A stretch of DNA of 64,000 bases from Pezicula radicicola (Eukaryota; Ascomycota; Leotiomycetes; Helotiales; Dermateaceae), in assembly GCA_003008705.1 (NCBI GenBank), contig PDUO01000040.1:310001-374000 (forward strand). Reading direction: 5' to 3'. How positions within the stretch are numbered: position 1 is the stretch's first letter; each line of letters opens with the position of its first letter. Made by a program: the position numbers and the translations under genes. Shown in pieces: positions 23,019 to 34,235 of the stretch. The notes below the pieces were generated by a model, which was given only the letters and a program-made list of their open reading frames with translations, searched no databases and had not been told where the DNA came from.

Positions 23019-23507
23019 TATAGGTGCCTCAAGATTGCTTTGAGTTGAAGGTAGTGTTGATTCTAGGATGCGTCGCCTTGGAGAGCACGAAGCTGTGGGA
23101 GACTGGGGAAAGACGGTATTTGCAACTCCAACGTGTCGGATTGGCTCTATTGGAGTGCAGAAGATGGTGAAGCTCTGGAGATGTTGTTGACAGCAAGAAG
23201 AAGTGAAGACTGAAATGCCAAATTGGTATTGAGTTAAGCTTCGCGCTAGTCTCGCTTCCGTCCTGATTGAACTTGAGAGGAAGGAACGTTAACAAAGCTG
23301 CTTCCTCCACTGTAAGGAAGAACAATGCACCCTCTCTCGATATTAGCAATTGCTCCAAAGATTGTCGACTATCTACACAACGTTAAGTGTATGTTTAAGC
23401 GTCTCTTAGGCGTAGTGGTTTGGATATTATCAAGTTGTTCAGGTTGAGTGAGTTACTCAAGTCAAGTACATCCCGAAACTTCTTCTCAGAAAATCAAACC
23501 TAACAGT
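23019..23507. other. Intergenic between BTB gene and the secreted-protein relic
   Basis: A minus-strand frame of 109 codons (23358-23029) lies where the BTB promoter should be and has no domain; it is not called. A dispersed repeat copy lies at 23442-23470. Confidence 0.45.
23442..23470. repeat. Dispersed intergenic repeat, copy 2
   Basis: GGTTGAGTGAGTTACTCAAG is the reverse complement of the core of copy 1 with few changes. Confidence 0.5.
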
Positions 23508-23921
23508 ATGAATCAGCTCCTTAGCCATGCCTCAATTGCCTCCATGGCTTCGGTTGTCTCAGTCGGTGTCTTTGCCCAAGGTTTCAACGACCCGTAAGTT
23601 CCCCCCCACAAAAGGATACCTTCCACCATGCCACCTCAAAGCTGATTTTGCCATTTCTCAGTGGAACATGCAACCAAGGAGTTGGAGGTATCAGCCTCTC
23701 ATCAAATGGCCAATGCGTTGGTTTCAATGTACCGTATAATGCTATTCAAGTTGCGGGTGGAGGAAGTGATCAATGCTTCCTGTAAATCTACTTCGGTGAT
23801 GGATGTAGCGATCAAGTTCCTACCAACATTGGTCCCTGATTTGGGGAGTTGCATTGGTGGTTTTCCACCTGGCTTCAGCCGACCCATAGAATCGGGTAGA
23901 CTTCTTAACTGTCCTCAATAA
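23508..23921 (+). pseudogene. Small cysteine-rich secreted protein, broken reading frame
   Basis: Exon 1 (23508-23593) encodes a signal-peptide-like start (MNQLLSHASIASMASVVSVG, then VFAQ). Exon 2 starts at 23662 after a GTAAGT...CAG intron and continues GTCNQGVGGISL. In frame, a TAA occurs at 23783-23785 after the third cysteine. The text beyond it stays protein-like in the same frame (YFGDGCSDQVPTNIG) up to a TGA at 23837. From about 23834 the neighbouring frame takes over with DLGSCIGGFPPGF and ends at 23921. So there are two disruptions: a nonsense codon and a one-base frame change at the CCC run 23834-23836. It is either an inactivated effector-like gene, a gene that ends at the TAA as a 67-residue protein, or one with sequence errors. 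No family is recognised. Confidence 0.55.
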
Positions 23922-24791
23922 ATTTGTGTACCCTCTTTGGGTAGGAATGAATGCTACGAGAATACAGTTCAGGAGAGCAAAGTATAGGAATTGACACGAG
24001 GGGTTTTGTTTTGTTGAAGTGAGTTATTTGTTTGTTTTGATTGTTCTTACTATATACATACACATTCGTTTAAAGGACCGCAAAGGCAAAATGGAAGTAT
24101 TTAACCACAAGATTTGAACCACATCTTGGCTCTGAGTTTGCTCTATGTTGTCAATTCTAAATCCTCTTTATTTAACAGAATCGCATATACAAATTAACAA
24201 TAGAAGCGCAGCTGTGCAGCTGCTTCTAATGTCTATCAACCATCACCTTAAAAACGCTTCCCTATTTCTCAGACTAATATCCCATAGTTGCTCTGTTTGA
24301 ACACCCTGAAGAACACCGTCTCAGAACCTACGAATAGTTTAACCATGAATATAAAATTAACCTTATGCTGCCTATATATCTGTTATATTCTCGAAAACCC
24401 TATCCTAGATCTCTTACCTTCGATGAAGGTAGCAATTAAGTCTTCTTCTAGAACATTGGGTTTTGTATCTAGACCGAGAACTCCCTCCCTTGTTTTCTTC
24501 TTCCGGCTGTGATACTCGGCCAGCAAAAGCTCGCACCTTCATCCTTGATTTCAGACACTGATAAGTGACTTCTATTACCTTGTCTAATTCTATATCAGTT
24601 AAACAATACGCTCGATACCCAATTAGTACCCTTTACCCTAAGGCGTCCTAAGCTGTGTTTTAGAGGACTCTTTTGTGATGTAAAGTTTACCTAGTGACTG
24701 TTTGGCAACAAAGACGCCAGTGACAACAAAGTAGTTTTTACAATATTACAACAGCTATTAAGCTAAATACACTTTGCACTCACAAGATGCT
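23922..24791. other. Gene-poor interval
   Basis: AT-rich, with no supported gene. A 74-codon frame at 24288-24512 has no domain. Confidence 0.45.
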
Positions 24792-24992
24792 CTAAAGAAT
24801 GATGGCTTGAGCTTCATTGAGAACTTCTGCAATATACTTTGGTACACTGGACAGACCGTCGTATTGCGACATGCGCTGGGATACACCAGACTGTGCACTA
24901 GTTCCAGACCCAATATAAACTCTAGGTTTGCAGGATGGTTTCTCGAGTACAAGGAGATATATGGCCCATCGTTTATCATAGTCTAGAGGCAA
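24792..24992 (-). pseudogene. GIY-YIG-type nuclease domain fragment
   Basis: The 66-codon frame contains WAIYLLVLEKPSCKPRVYIG followed by SGTSAQSGVSQRMSQYD. This is the pattern of the expanded fungal GIY-YIG-like family (I-Y-x-L ... R-x-Y-I-G-S-G-T). The partner frame keeps similar-looking text after it, but neither frame continues into the rest of the nuclease fold. No catalytic glutamate is seen. The surrounding 2 kb has no other gene. I read it as the relic of a mobile or repeated GIY-YIG gene. Confidence 0.45.
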
Positions 24993-25911
24993 GTGGAGGT
25001 TGCCCTACTAGAACCAATACCTTAATAATTTCCTACGCAGTTATATTTTGTACTCTGCACAAAGAGGCGCGACTTAGCTGACAAGACCTTATAGAACCCA
25101 TTCTCGCCAAACAAGTCTATACCACTGGTAGGTGTTTTCGAAAGTAATAAGGGATTGTTTTGCCTCTTAGCTTACCCCCTTAATTCATCACATTTGTGTA
25201 GTTTAAAACCCCCACATTAATTTTCAATGTAGTTTAAACTTCCTTAGTTTACTTTGCATTCTCGCTGTCCACTCTCCATGCCGGGCAATATTTGAAGCGG
25301 TGATGTAATAATTAACCTATTTAATTGAAAGTTAAGGGAATGCGGTAAATAGACCCCCAACTTATTTAATTACCTTTCTGTCCCTCCCCCTTTACATGTT
25401 TATCCGAAGCGACCTTGGCAACACATTAAGCGAGACGAATGTGCTAACCGCAATGAATTCTACTTTGGTCCTTGAAAGTACTAGTTGCGTTGTAACTGGA
25501 AGGTTCCAGTTTGTTTTCGCTCATATAGGTATTTAAGGGGCGTTGTCGAATGGTTTTCAATTCAAAACCTCCATATAGAATGGAGTTATACGCTTGAGGA
25601 GTCTAATGAATTGAACCTTTCCTTTTCTCTTTGCTAGTCCCACTTTAATAATAGGTAAGATCCGTATGAAATAGTTCTATAATTAAAGGAAATACCCCCT
25701 TTTCCTATTACTACACAATATCAAGTCTAATCCTAGCTATCGATATAGGTTGTCTCACTAGAATTTTAGAATATAAGACTTCAGCGAATAACGGCCACCT
25801 AATTTGCGGTCTACTAGTCTCCTTTTGATGATATAGTGATCCAGCTGTTAAAACGTATACTTGCATATCTATATTCCTTGTCCTGACAAGATTCCTGGAA
25901 AATATCGTATA
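24993..25911. other. Gene-poor interval downstream of the cyclopropane synthase gene
   Basis: AT-rich, low coding potential in all frames. Two similar GTAGTTTAAA strings lie about 30 bases apart near 25198-25235. No gene or RNA is seen. Confidence 0.4.
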
Positions 25912-27664
25912 TCACTTAATACTCGGCAACGGCGTACGTACTGCAACGATAACATGATCGCCCAAAATTCGGGCACGGAAGCCAGCTTCACAATAGCAAA
26001 AGTAATACTATAACATATCAATCCTAAGTTAGAAGGATATCTCGTATAAATCGAAATTAAGGGGGTCAAGGACTAAGCTTACCAACCAGGTTCTTCGATA
26101 CGCTTCAATCTCCTCCTCGCTAACCGAACCCTTTCCTCGACCTGGTAGTGAATTTCTCCGCTTAATAAGATCAGGCGTTATATCACTCTCCCAGTGTTCG
26201 AGAAAGTTACTATGCCAACTTTGTAACGTTTTGATGTAGTGAGGCCCGATATTCGAGACGTGCTCAATTTCTAATGATGCTCTTGAGCCGGTGTACAGAG
26301 ATGTTAGAATGGTGTTTATCGTAGGTAAGTAACCGCCAGGAAAGATATAGCGATCTATGAATGTGTCCACTGTTGGAGCAGCGGAGTGAACCTGAGAGAA
26401 GTTTAGAAAATACACAATATGCTGAAACTTGCTATTGTAGAGCTTATAGTATGAATAGCTTTGTGGACGACTTACCGACTCAATAAGTGTTATGCCCTGA
26501 ACAACAACCCTCCCACCATCCTTCTTCAACAGCTTCGATATCTCAGCAAAAAAAGATTCCATATACTCCCTCCCAACATGCTCAATCATCTCAACAGAGA
26601 TCACACGATCAAAACCTCCTGCTGGCCTGGGAGCAGACCTATAATCACATAACCGGATTTCGATACTGTCTTCCAAACCAGCACTTCTTATGCGTGCCTC
26701 AGCCATATTCTTTTGCTCTACAGATAGAGTGATGCCTGTGACATGACAACCAGTTCTTCGAACAGCTTCAATAGCCAATGAACCCCAACCGCAGCCGATA
26801 TCGAGGACATGATCGCCGGGAGATATCAAAGCTTTATCAATGATATTGCGATTGCTGTTCAGTTGTGCAGTAGCCAGGGTTTCGCTCTCAACATCGGACC
26901 ATAGTGCACTCGAGTACTTCATCTCCTCCGACAGAAAAGCCGCAAAAAGTTCATTCGAAGTATCGTAATGGAAAGAAATGTTTTGACGAGAATGAAATTG
27001 GTTATTAACAGGCTTGAGTATTCGTCGGAGAAGACGAGGTATCAATTGGAAAATAAAATTTCCTTGTCCAAGAATGTCTCGATTTGCTATGTAAAGCTTT
27101 GAAAATAAGGTGTTAATATGAATCGTTCACTGCGATTTGGGAGTAATGTAATAGGTCGATATACGTACCGACATAAGATTTACTAGATCTTCACATTCAA
27201 TCTCCTGATGTATATAGGCTTTTGCAAAACACTATAAACGAGATAAATTAGAATAAGTAGATGCTCGAAAGGTATTCAGAAATCGGATAATGCGTAGAGA
27301 ATCTTACCAAGTCTAGACCATGACTGCATGCTCTCCACCACAAATTCGAACTTTTGACTACCACTTTTGATGTCTGTTGTCCGTTTAAAAACTTGCCGAA
27401 ATGCAAAACATGTTCTGGTTCTTCGTCTTTCAGAACTACAGTCAACGAGCCATGTTTGATTTTGGCTAAAGTTTTCAGAGTATAGGTTTTCGCAATCGAG
27501 GCAAACGAGGTAGAGATCAACTTTAAAAACACTCCAAATATGCTGGATATTAGTCTCAAGAACCAGATAGAAAGTGATTTGAGACCCATTTTTACCATGA
27601 AGTCCCAACATCTACTGTCGAAGATGGCGGTCTTATGGGAAATTAAGTAGAGATTCGAAGCCAT
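25912..27664 (-). CDS. Cyclopropane-fatty-acyl-phospholipid synthase-like methyltransferase
   Basis: CFA synthases add a methylene group from S-adenosylmethionine across a cis double bond of membrane acyl chains. The five-exon model is 27664-27308, 27231-27169, 27096-26476, 26391-26083 and 26007-25912, all phase 0, giving 481 residues. The N-terminus has a hydrophobic stretch (KSLSIWFLRLISSIFGVFLK). The family blocks follow in order: FAKAYIHQEIECEDLV, FHYDTSN, FLSEEMKYSSALW, SAM motif VLDIGCGWGSLAIEA (from about residue 237), GITLS, SVEMIEHVG, FIDRYIFPGGYLP, HYIKTLQSWHSNF and the C-terminal YYFCYCEAGFR. Intron 3 is a multiple of three without stops, so an unspliced read-through is possible. 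It faces a cytochrome P450 gene across a 459-base divergent promoter. Family call strong. Product (cyclopropane or branched lipid) inferred. Confidence 0.93.
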
Positions 27665-28123
27665 TTATTCTGAACAATGGAACGAGTACAATGTTACTCA
27701 CAGTACCCCGCTCTTTGTAGTAGTGTAACAATTTATGTACATGTATGCCAGCCTAACAGCGGATACGGGCTTAGGCTTAACCAATTTTGATCCTATTGGG
27801 TACCTCGTAGGTATGACAGTAGTTTGAAATAAGCCAGCCGCATTAGTGTCCGCTGTCATCCCTCGCTAGACTTCTTGACGAATTATTGCGCAGTGCTTAT
27901 CACTTTTGTACAGAAATTTTAATATGATCCTGCGTCGCAGCTTACCTAAGTGGATAGCTTGTTTAACCTAAAATGGTACACCAGGATGTCTTGAGTAAGA
28001 ATGATGTGATTGTAATATGTAAGTGATGAGCGAGCTTATCGAAAGTTACGAAGAGGTTACATATTAATGAGCGTACAACCTCACAGAATACTTGTACAAC
28101 TAATGCTATTTCTAGTCTAAAAC
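27665..28123. promoter_or_regulatory. Divergent promoter between the CFA synthase and P450 genes
   Basis: The 459 bases contain no other gene and would serve both genes. No known operator motif is evident by eye. Confidence 0.5.
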
Positions 28124-29725
28124 GTGAAAGTCATGCTTTTCTCTCTTATAATCGTCACTGCTACTACCTGCGTAGCCATTTTAGTTTTTGTGCACACCAG
28201 AAACCGACATCACCAGAACCCATCGCAAGACCCTAAATTCAATTCCTGCAAACCTCTCTACAAACAATATCCCCACAATCGACTTCTACTAGGATCTGAT
28301 CTCATTTATGAACAATGGAGCGACTTTCAAAACCATCGGCTGTCACATGGTATACTCACACGCCACAAATTCTACGGTTCAACATTCGGCGCCCGAAGAT
28401 TCGGTCTCTCAAACCAACAAACAATATTCACAATCTCTCCAGAGAATATAAAAACAATCACGAGTTATCGATTCGAGGATTGGGGAAAGGGAAGTTGGGT
28501 TGGATTAGCTAAGAAACAGATAGGAGAGGGAATTCTTATGAATGAAGGTCCTGAATGGAGACGATCAAGAACGACAATTCAACCTTTATTCACGTGGAAA
28601 AGTCGCGAGGATCCATCTGTAAAACTGGAAAGACCAGTAAAAAAACTAGTCGATGTTATACGACGTCAAGGTCATGGAGTATTTGATCTTCGAGCGGCTA
28701 TTTCGAGGAGTATGTTAAGTGTCACTATGGAGTTTCTCTTTGGTGATACTTCTTTGAACGTATGGGATACTTCGCAAGAAGCTGAAGTACAACAGTTTCT
28801 AGATTGGGTTGGTAGATTTGAGAGGATATCTGCGGCTTTTATAGTTGCTGGTCCAATTGCTTTGTTTAGTATGTTTCGGAAGATACCTGATGCTGTAAAC
28901 TGTGTGAGAGGGATGAAACTGTTCTTTTGGAAGCAGTGTTCACAAACTATTCGTTGCTGGCGAAGGGAGCAGGAGGAGAGATCAAACGCCTTTAATTCCA
29001 ACTCCCACCAGGCGAGGGGCTGCAAAGGACTGGATAACGAAGTTAACAATGTCGTCACCTTCCTCACTCATCAGTACCAACATCAACCCTCAGCAATCCA
29101 CGGCGAAGTTCGCAACGTCTTCTTTGCTTCATACGACACAACAACTGCCTTACTCTCCAATCTCTTCTACATCGTCAGTAAAAGACCCGGCATCCAAGAG
29201 AAACTTAGAGCAGAAATTGCTGCCCATCTAGATGGAAATTTCCTACCCACGCTACAAGACATAAACAGGCTGCCCTATCTTCGGGCTACTGTCTTGGAAT
29301 GTCTTCGTTTATTTACACCAGTACCGTATCATACCCGACGTGCAATACGAGACACTATCCTCCCTCTCGGTGGAGGTCAAGATGGTAAATCAGCACTTTT
29401 CGTTCGAGAAGGCACAACAGTAACATGGTCAATCTACTCCCTTAATCGACGTAAAGATATCTTCGGAGCAGACGCAGATATCTTTAATCCAGATCGGTGG
29501 ATTAACAATGAACCATCTAACAAGATGAAGGAGAACTTCATGCCATTTGGATTCGGTCCAAGGCAGTGTATAGGTCAACAGATTGCTTTATCAAATATTT
29601 CGTATGTTATAATTAGATTGGTACAGGAGTTTAGAGTTATAGAATCGAAGGATCGGATGGAGTTCGAGGAGGCTAAGGCTGTTTCTTATTACTGTAGACA
29701 TGGGGTTCTTGTTTCTATGTCTTAG
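28124..29725 (+). CDS. Cytochrome P450, CYP52/CYP63-like fatty acid or alkane hydroxylase
   Basis: This is a 533-residue intronless gene. A single N-terminal membrane anchor (LFSLIIVTATTCVAILVFV) points to the ER. The I-helix oxygen motif is ASYDTTT, the K-helix ExxR is ECLR, the aromatic region reads FNPDRW, and the heme loop is FGFGPRQCIGQ with the ligand Cys at residue 482. The early segment (YGSTFGARRFG, ITSYRFEDWGKG, GILMNEGPEWRRSR) is typical of the CYP52 clan, which hydroxylates the terminal positions of fatty acids and alkanes. It is placed head-to-head with a cyclopropane-fatty-acid synthase-like gene, so a shared lipid substrate is a reasonable inference. Exact CYP family needs a tree. 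Confidence 0.92.
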   Translation: MKVMLFSLIIVTATTCVAILVFVHTRNRHHQNPSQDPKFNSCKPLYKQYPHNRLLLGSDLIYEQWSDFQNHRLSHGILTRHKFYGSTFGARRFGLSNQQTIFTISPENIKTITSYRFEDWGKGSWVGLAKKQIGEGILMNEGPEWRRSRTTIQPLFTWKSREDPSVKLERPVKKLVDVIRRQGHGVFDLRAAISRSMLSVTMEFLFGDTSLNVWDTSQEAEVQQFLDWVGRFERISAAFIVAGPIALFSMFRKIPDAVNCVRGMKLFFWKQCSQTIRCWRREQEERSNAFNSNSHQARGCKGLDNEVNNVVTFLTHQYQHQPSAIHGEVRNVFFASYDTTTALLSNLFYIVSKRPGIQEKLRAEIAAHLDGNFLPTLQDINRLPYLRATVLECLRLFTPVPYHTRRAIRDTILPLGGGQDGKSALFVREGTTVTWSIYSLNRRKDIFGADADIFNPDRWINNEPSNKMKENFMPFGFGPRQCIGQQIALSNISYVIIRLVQEFRVIESKDRMEFEEAKAVSYYCRHGVLVSMS

Positions 29726-30197
29726 GATTGTATTATTAAAATAAAATCCTTCGATACAACAACTGAATATCTCAATGAGTCTCCATATAACTACTAAACC
29801 CAAAAGCTAAGAAAGACGTGAAGCAAGGTTTATTAGCCGCATCTTTCGCTACTAAGAAGTTAAAAGAGAGAGAATTTCGTAGAATTTCTAGCGCTAGGCC
29901 TAAAGATTTCTCAGTAAGTATTCTCTGTTACAACATAATTATAAGGTATTGTTTCTTTTATATAGGGCAGCGAAGTAAAATAGGGTATATTCAACCCTAT
30001 CCTGGTATCTCTAAACGAATCATCCACTTTCACGACAATACAAACCCACCCTCAGGCTAAACTTAAACCCAACCTTAATTTACAGCTCCAGGAGCCACAA
30101 GTTAGCGCAATCTCATTGCCATATACACCAAGGTATACCGACCTCAACCTCGAAACGCCAAAGCCAAAAACAGAAAACAATAAACAATGATGCAAGG
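29726..30197. other. Intergenic, convergent 3' flanks
   Basis: AT-rich, no gene. An 80-codon frame at 29818-30060 lacks an ATG context and any domain. Confidence 0.45.
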
Positions 30198-31534
30198 TTA
30201 TTCCTCCCTCGTAACCATAACCGTTTTCGTAATTCCAGCATTCCAATCTATAACACCACCAGACCCACCAAGGTCTGACTTACTCGAATGACTTTGCCGC
30301 GTCAAAGCCCTCCCAAGGCTTGGCCTCTTTAGCCACCAACTTTTCCACCAAGACTGCTTTTCTGGCTGCGCTGCTGTATCACCGGCGTAAATTACAGTTG
30401 TGACTTCACCACGTTGCAAACCCAACATTTCCCTGAACTCGCTACTAAGTGAGTCTTTGCCAGAAGCATATCCTTCTGTGAGAACGGTATTGGACCGAGC
30501 TGCATTGGTGTTGTTGCCTGTGTATACCATAGATGACCTTCCATTGCCCAGAAATTTAGTGAAGAGAGGACGTAGAGTAGCAATTGCAGCGGCAGCTATG
30601 CCAATAGCGGGTTCAACCATTGACCATTTTACGATATTGATGCCTTCGTAAGAGTAGTCTGTTGTTGCATAAAGGCGTTGAATGTAAACTATGCGGACGA
30701 GGGTGGCAGAACTTGCACTGCTGAGGAGTCAGTTTTTGAAAACTCTGGCAAGAGATATATGTGCGAGGAGAACATACAAGAATCCTAGGCTGAGAATTAA
30801 GATTACGGACACCTTGGTTCGGGGATTGAGTTTCAAATTCCATACGAAGAACACCGGCAAAAGGCCAAAGGACCAATCCGACACAGCACTCATAGCAGCG
30901 TGAGTATATGTGACATTGGTGAGGGTGCTTTTGCTGATACAGTGCCCGACCTGACCTTGATAGAATCCCCAGAGATACGCGACGGGTTGACATTGAAAGA
31001 CTAGGAAGAAGAAGTAAATTGTGCTGAAGACTGCAGCGACGGCCATCGTAGTCAAGATAACAATTGTTTGATACCGTTTCGAGGCCAGACGTAAGAAGTA
31101 GACACCAATTGCTACTTTAGTCATAGCTGTCGTCACCACATAGAGGAGTTCGCATACGAAAATCAACTACAATTATTAGTCCTTGCCACTGATGATCTGA
31201 TGTCGACTGACTTTGAGGGCTGTTGGCATATCGTGCGGCGGAATATCCTTCATATGCCTACCGAGTCCATAGTTAATCATCTCAAGAAGCAACGCTACCA
31301 GTGCCGAAAAGAGAATCTACACAGATTAGCATCTTAACTTTGGATGACGCTGTTGAAGAAACCTACCATTGACGTTAAGGTGAGCCAATCCTCCCTTCCG
31401 AAGAACTTCTGAATTCCAAGCCGTACGTAGAAGCGCAGCGAAACGCATATCCATGATATGGCAAGAGAAGCAACCGCAACTCCAATCACTTGAGCACCGC
31501 GACCAATGCCTACGTCTGGGTTTGGAGTAGACAT
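30198..31534 (-). CDS. Fungal rhodopsin-domain (SAT4/Pth11-like) seven-helix membrane protein
   Basis: The four-exon model is 31534-31367, 31316-31212, 31166-30778 and 30720-30198, phase-consistent, giving 394 residues. The N-terminal helix (VIGVAVASLAISWICVSLRF) runs into FYVRLGIQKFFGREDWLTL, a hallmark start of the fungal rhodopsin domain. Then come LIFVCELLYVVTTAMTKVAI, the YFLRL and FQCQPVAYLWGF motifs, the DWSFGLLPVFFVWNLKLNPR loop, and VILILSLGFFSASSATLVRI. The tail of about 130 residues is cytosolic and serine-rich and ends in ITKTVMVTREE. There is no CFEM domain, so it is not a full Pth11. Members of the group are proposed receptors, but ligands are mostly unknown. Confidence 0.88.
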
Positions 31535-33779
31535 GACACCAAGCAAGGCGCTGTCTTCACGTCGCTGGAGACTGCGATGTCTCCTCCTCCAATGTTGTCG
31601 TGCTTGTTGTTCTTGTTGTTTGAAATATTGAAGAGCAAGCAATGTAATTGTCTTCGATTAGCATTTGATTTGCGTAACCGTGACAAGAAGATCAATTTCT
31701 TCGATAAGGATAGTAGCGTTACGCTTCGTACCACGGCAGCAGTGATCTCATCTCGTGGGGGGAGTAGCCTGCGGGACAGGAGCCATACATAAGGAACGGT
31801 AGTCGTCTACGGAGCATGGGCGATTTGGCTGGGAATAGAGGGAGCAGGAGAAGTATCATACTATGGCTGGATAGCGTAACATAGTGAACGAGGTGTCATG
31901 GGGTATGTAGTGAATGCAGGGCGGCATTGCAGATTGTCGAGCACGGGCCTGGTTGGGAGAAGTTAAGCTGCTAATACTGGTGCCTGGAGAATAGTTGTGG
32001 AAGTAGCTAACCTCTACCGAGTCTGGTCACTGCTTGATTTCATATATTAGAAGAAGTAGGTTCAGCGCCGGCTAGTGAGCAAAAGCAAATCTGCAGCCAC
32101 AAGAATAGAAGCCGTCGATTCTCCGGTCTTCAAACGAGCTCTCAGTTTGTACGAAGTATTTGCCGCGAAGCGACTGAAGCTCTTCTGGATCTGGAGTAGG
32201 TTGCTTCCAGCTGAATGAGGTTCATTGAGAGGAGAGCTATTATCACTTGTCACTCGTCAGATCTGAGTGCCACCCTCTGAGCCTTTCAGGCCTTCATGGA
32301 CTTGTGCTAGAACGTATATTGATATATGAATCAATAATCAATATATTAATTTCAACCGACTGGAGTAAAGCGCTGCACTCTACATGTTCAGGTAAAGATA
32401 TTAGCATGAATGTTGACTCCAAGGAATTTATTTGCCAAGAACCTAGTGAACCGATCGCTGAGCGATCGTCCCAAACCCCTTGCGCTACAGGGGTGGCACC
32501 AGCCTCAATAAGCCCCAAGCTCACGGAGGAGAGCCGGCCGTTGATGTTCTTCGTCCCGTCTCGCATGAACACCACAAAAGTTGTCCGTAGCAACGATTAT
32601 TAAACAGAAGTGCAATATCGATAGGCGGTAACAGCTGAAACATACAGTAAGCACTTGACACTTCACCAATAGTCATCGCAGACTCGGCTCTACAGCCATA
32701 CCGTTTCAACTAGGTAGTACAATTACCCCACACTTTCATTGTTCAAGTTTGACCGCTCTGACTCAATAGTTCCAACGCAATACGACAGATCTGGAGGAGA
32801 TGCATTCGGAGCTGCCCAAATACAAATCCATTTTGAATTCATCTGGTGGATTTTTTTCTCCAGAAAAGTCAGAAACTTGCTGGTCACGTCAAGGTCCTGA
32901 ATTTTACGATTATACTTAGCTGCGTTCAATCATTGAAGACATGAGAGTTCAGCCTGTCTTATAGCATCTTGCAAGAGACAAGATAACCTTTTCTATTCCA
33001 GGTTCTCTGTTAGCCTCTATGACGTTATCCCACCATATCATATCAGTAACACTAGGCCACTCTTTTAAGTTTTGCTCTTGCAAGGTATTTTTCCTATACT
33101 TTAGAAGTTTTCTATACGTGTTTGTTTTAACTAAATATCTGCCCAACCGTAATCAGAAATCAACTTTGCTCAGCATGTGGTAAGCTAAGAGGACTTCGTG
33201 TAAATCAAACCATCTCATTGGCTAGGTAGGGTTGATGTAATTCTGAATTGAAATATAATCACTAGAAAAATTGGTTGTAGCAGGCGCCGGTGAGATCGAG
33301 TAACTAGGACATTGTCAGGTGACTATACTCTTGTAATTTCTCAAGTGGCAAAACTTGTCTCTTATGGTAGTCCTTCCGCCTTATTGATAGTATATATAGG
33401 ATACTTGAGAGCTTAGAAAGTGATACGGAAACAATTGATTACACAGCAGTTGTCTCAGCTACACCAGTTTATTTACAGTACGTGATATTAAACTGCTAAT
33501 ATTAGCTCTATAAAGGACAAGATGCAGCAACTCTAACACTGCTTCCTTAAATTCAAGACGTAGGTAACCCCGCTGTGTAAGTGGTGGAACAATATAAGTA
33601 GGAAACACCGTCTTCGGCATTTGTTTTTGAGAGCGGGGATAGGGAATCAACAATCATGATATCGTCACTACCCCAGCTTTGTCTACGCTTCATTCCTGGG
33701 TGATATATGAAACTCATTTGAAGCACTCCAAAATCAATCATCAATTCTCCGCGTTGCTTTTGGTTAAAGTTTGTTGATC
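31535..33779. other. Gene-poor interval of 2.2 kb
   Basis: No gene is supported in any frame. Short frames (31490-31792, 32247-32603 and its antisense 32294-32593) have no domain or splice partners. The last 500 bases are more AT-rich. Confidence 0.45.
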
Positions 33780-33896
33780 ATGAAGCTTTTTCTCTTCTTT
33801 GCTGCTAGCTGCATTGGTACGACCTTTGCCAGAAGCTCGCCATCGCCAAATGCAACACTACTTAATCTGAACTCGGAATTACAATGTAGGAATTGA
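33780..33896 (+). pseudogene. Truncated secreted-protein gene relic
   Basis: ATGAAGCTT opens a 38-codon frame with a clear signal peptide (MKLFLFFAASCIGTTFA) and then stops at a TGA. In the +1 frame, overlapping its last codons, protein-like text carries on for about 40 codons (YNVGIDAGIYGPEVEEFHYY). It runs up to the edge of an AT-rich block at about 33965. Too little remains for a family call. It looks like the 5' end of a small secreted protein gene with a frame change and a 3' end replaced by AT-rich DNA. Confidence 0.4.
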
Positions 33897-33964
33897 TGCA
33901 GGGATTTATGGTCCTGAAGTTGAAGAATTTCATTATTATTACGATCAATGGCCAATTGGTCTCG

Positions 33965-34235
33965 CTGTGTGTCTAATAAAGTTATATTACTATTAAGGTT
34001 ATATAAAGATATTAGTTTAATTATATTCTTTTAATAAATTAATTAATTCTTATCTAATAATTTACTACTACTAGAGCTTTAGTATACTAGTAGTTACTAT
34101 TAGATCTAAATATACTATTATAGAGACTCTAATTTAATAGAATGTAAATTTATTAAACTAAACTTATTTTAGGCTTATAAAGGCCTATTACGTGTAATAA
34201 ATTATATAATCAAATTGAAAGAAGTGGTGAAGCTG
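33965..34235. repeat. Extremely AT-rich block, RIP-like decay
   Basis: About 270 bases are overwhelmingly A and T, dense in TpA steps (TTAATAAATTAATTAATTC, CTAATAATTTACTACTAC). C and G are mostly limited to CTA/TAG contexts. Flanking DNA is normal in composition. This is what repeat-induced point mutation leaves of a repeat copy, but no transposon sequence can be recognised. Confidence 0.5.

Noticed and set aside
23029..23358. 109-codon minus-strand frame upstream of the BTB gene
   Set aside because: No domain, and the BTB model starts at 23018 with consistent splicing; more likely promoter or leader.
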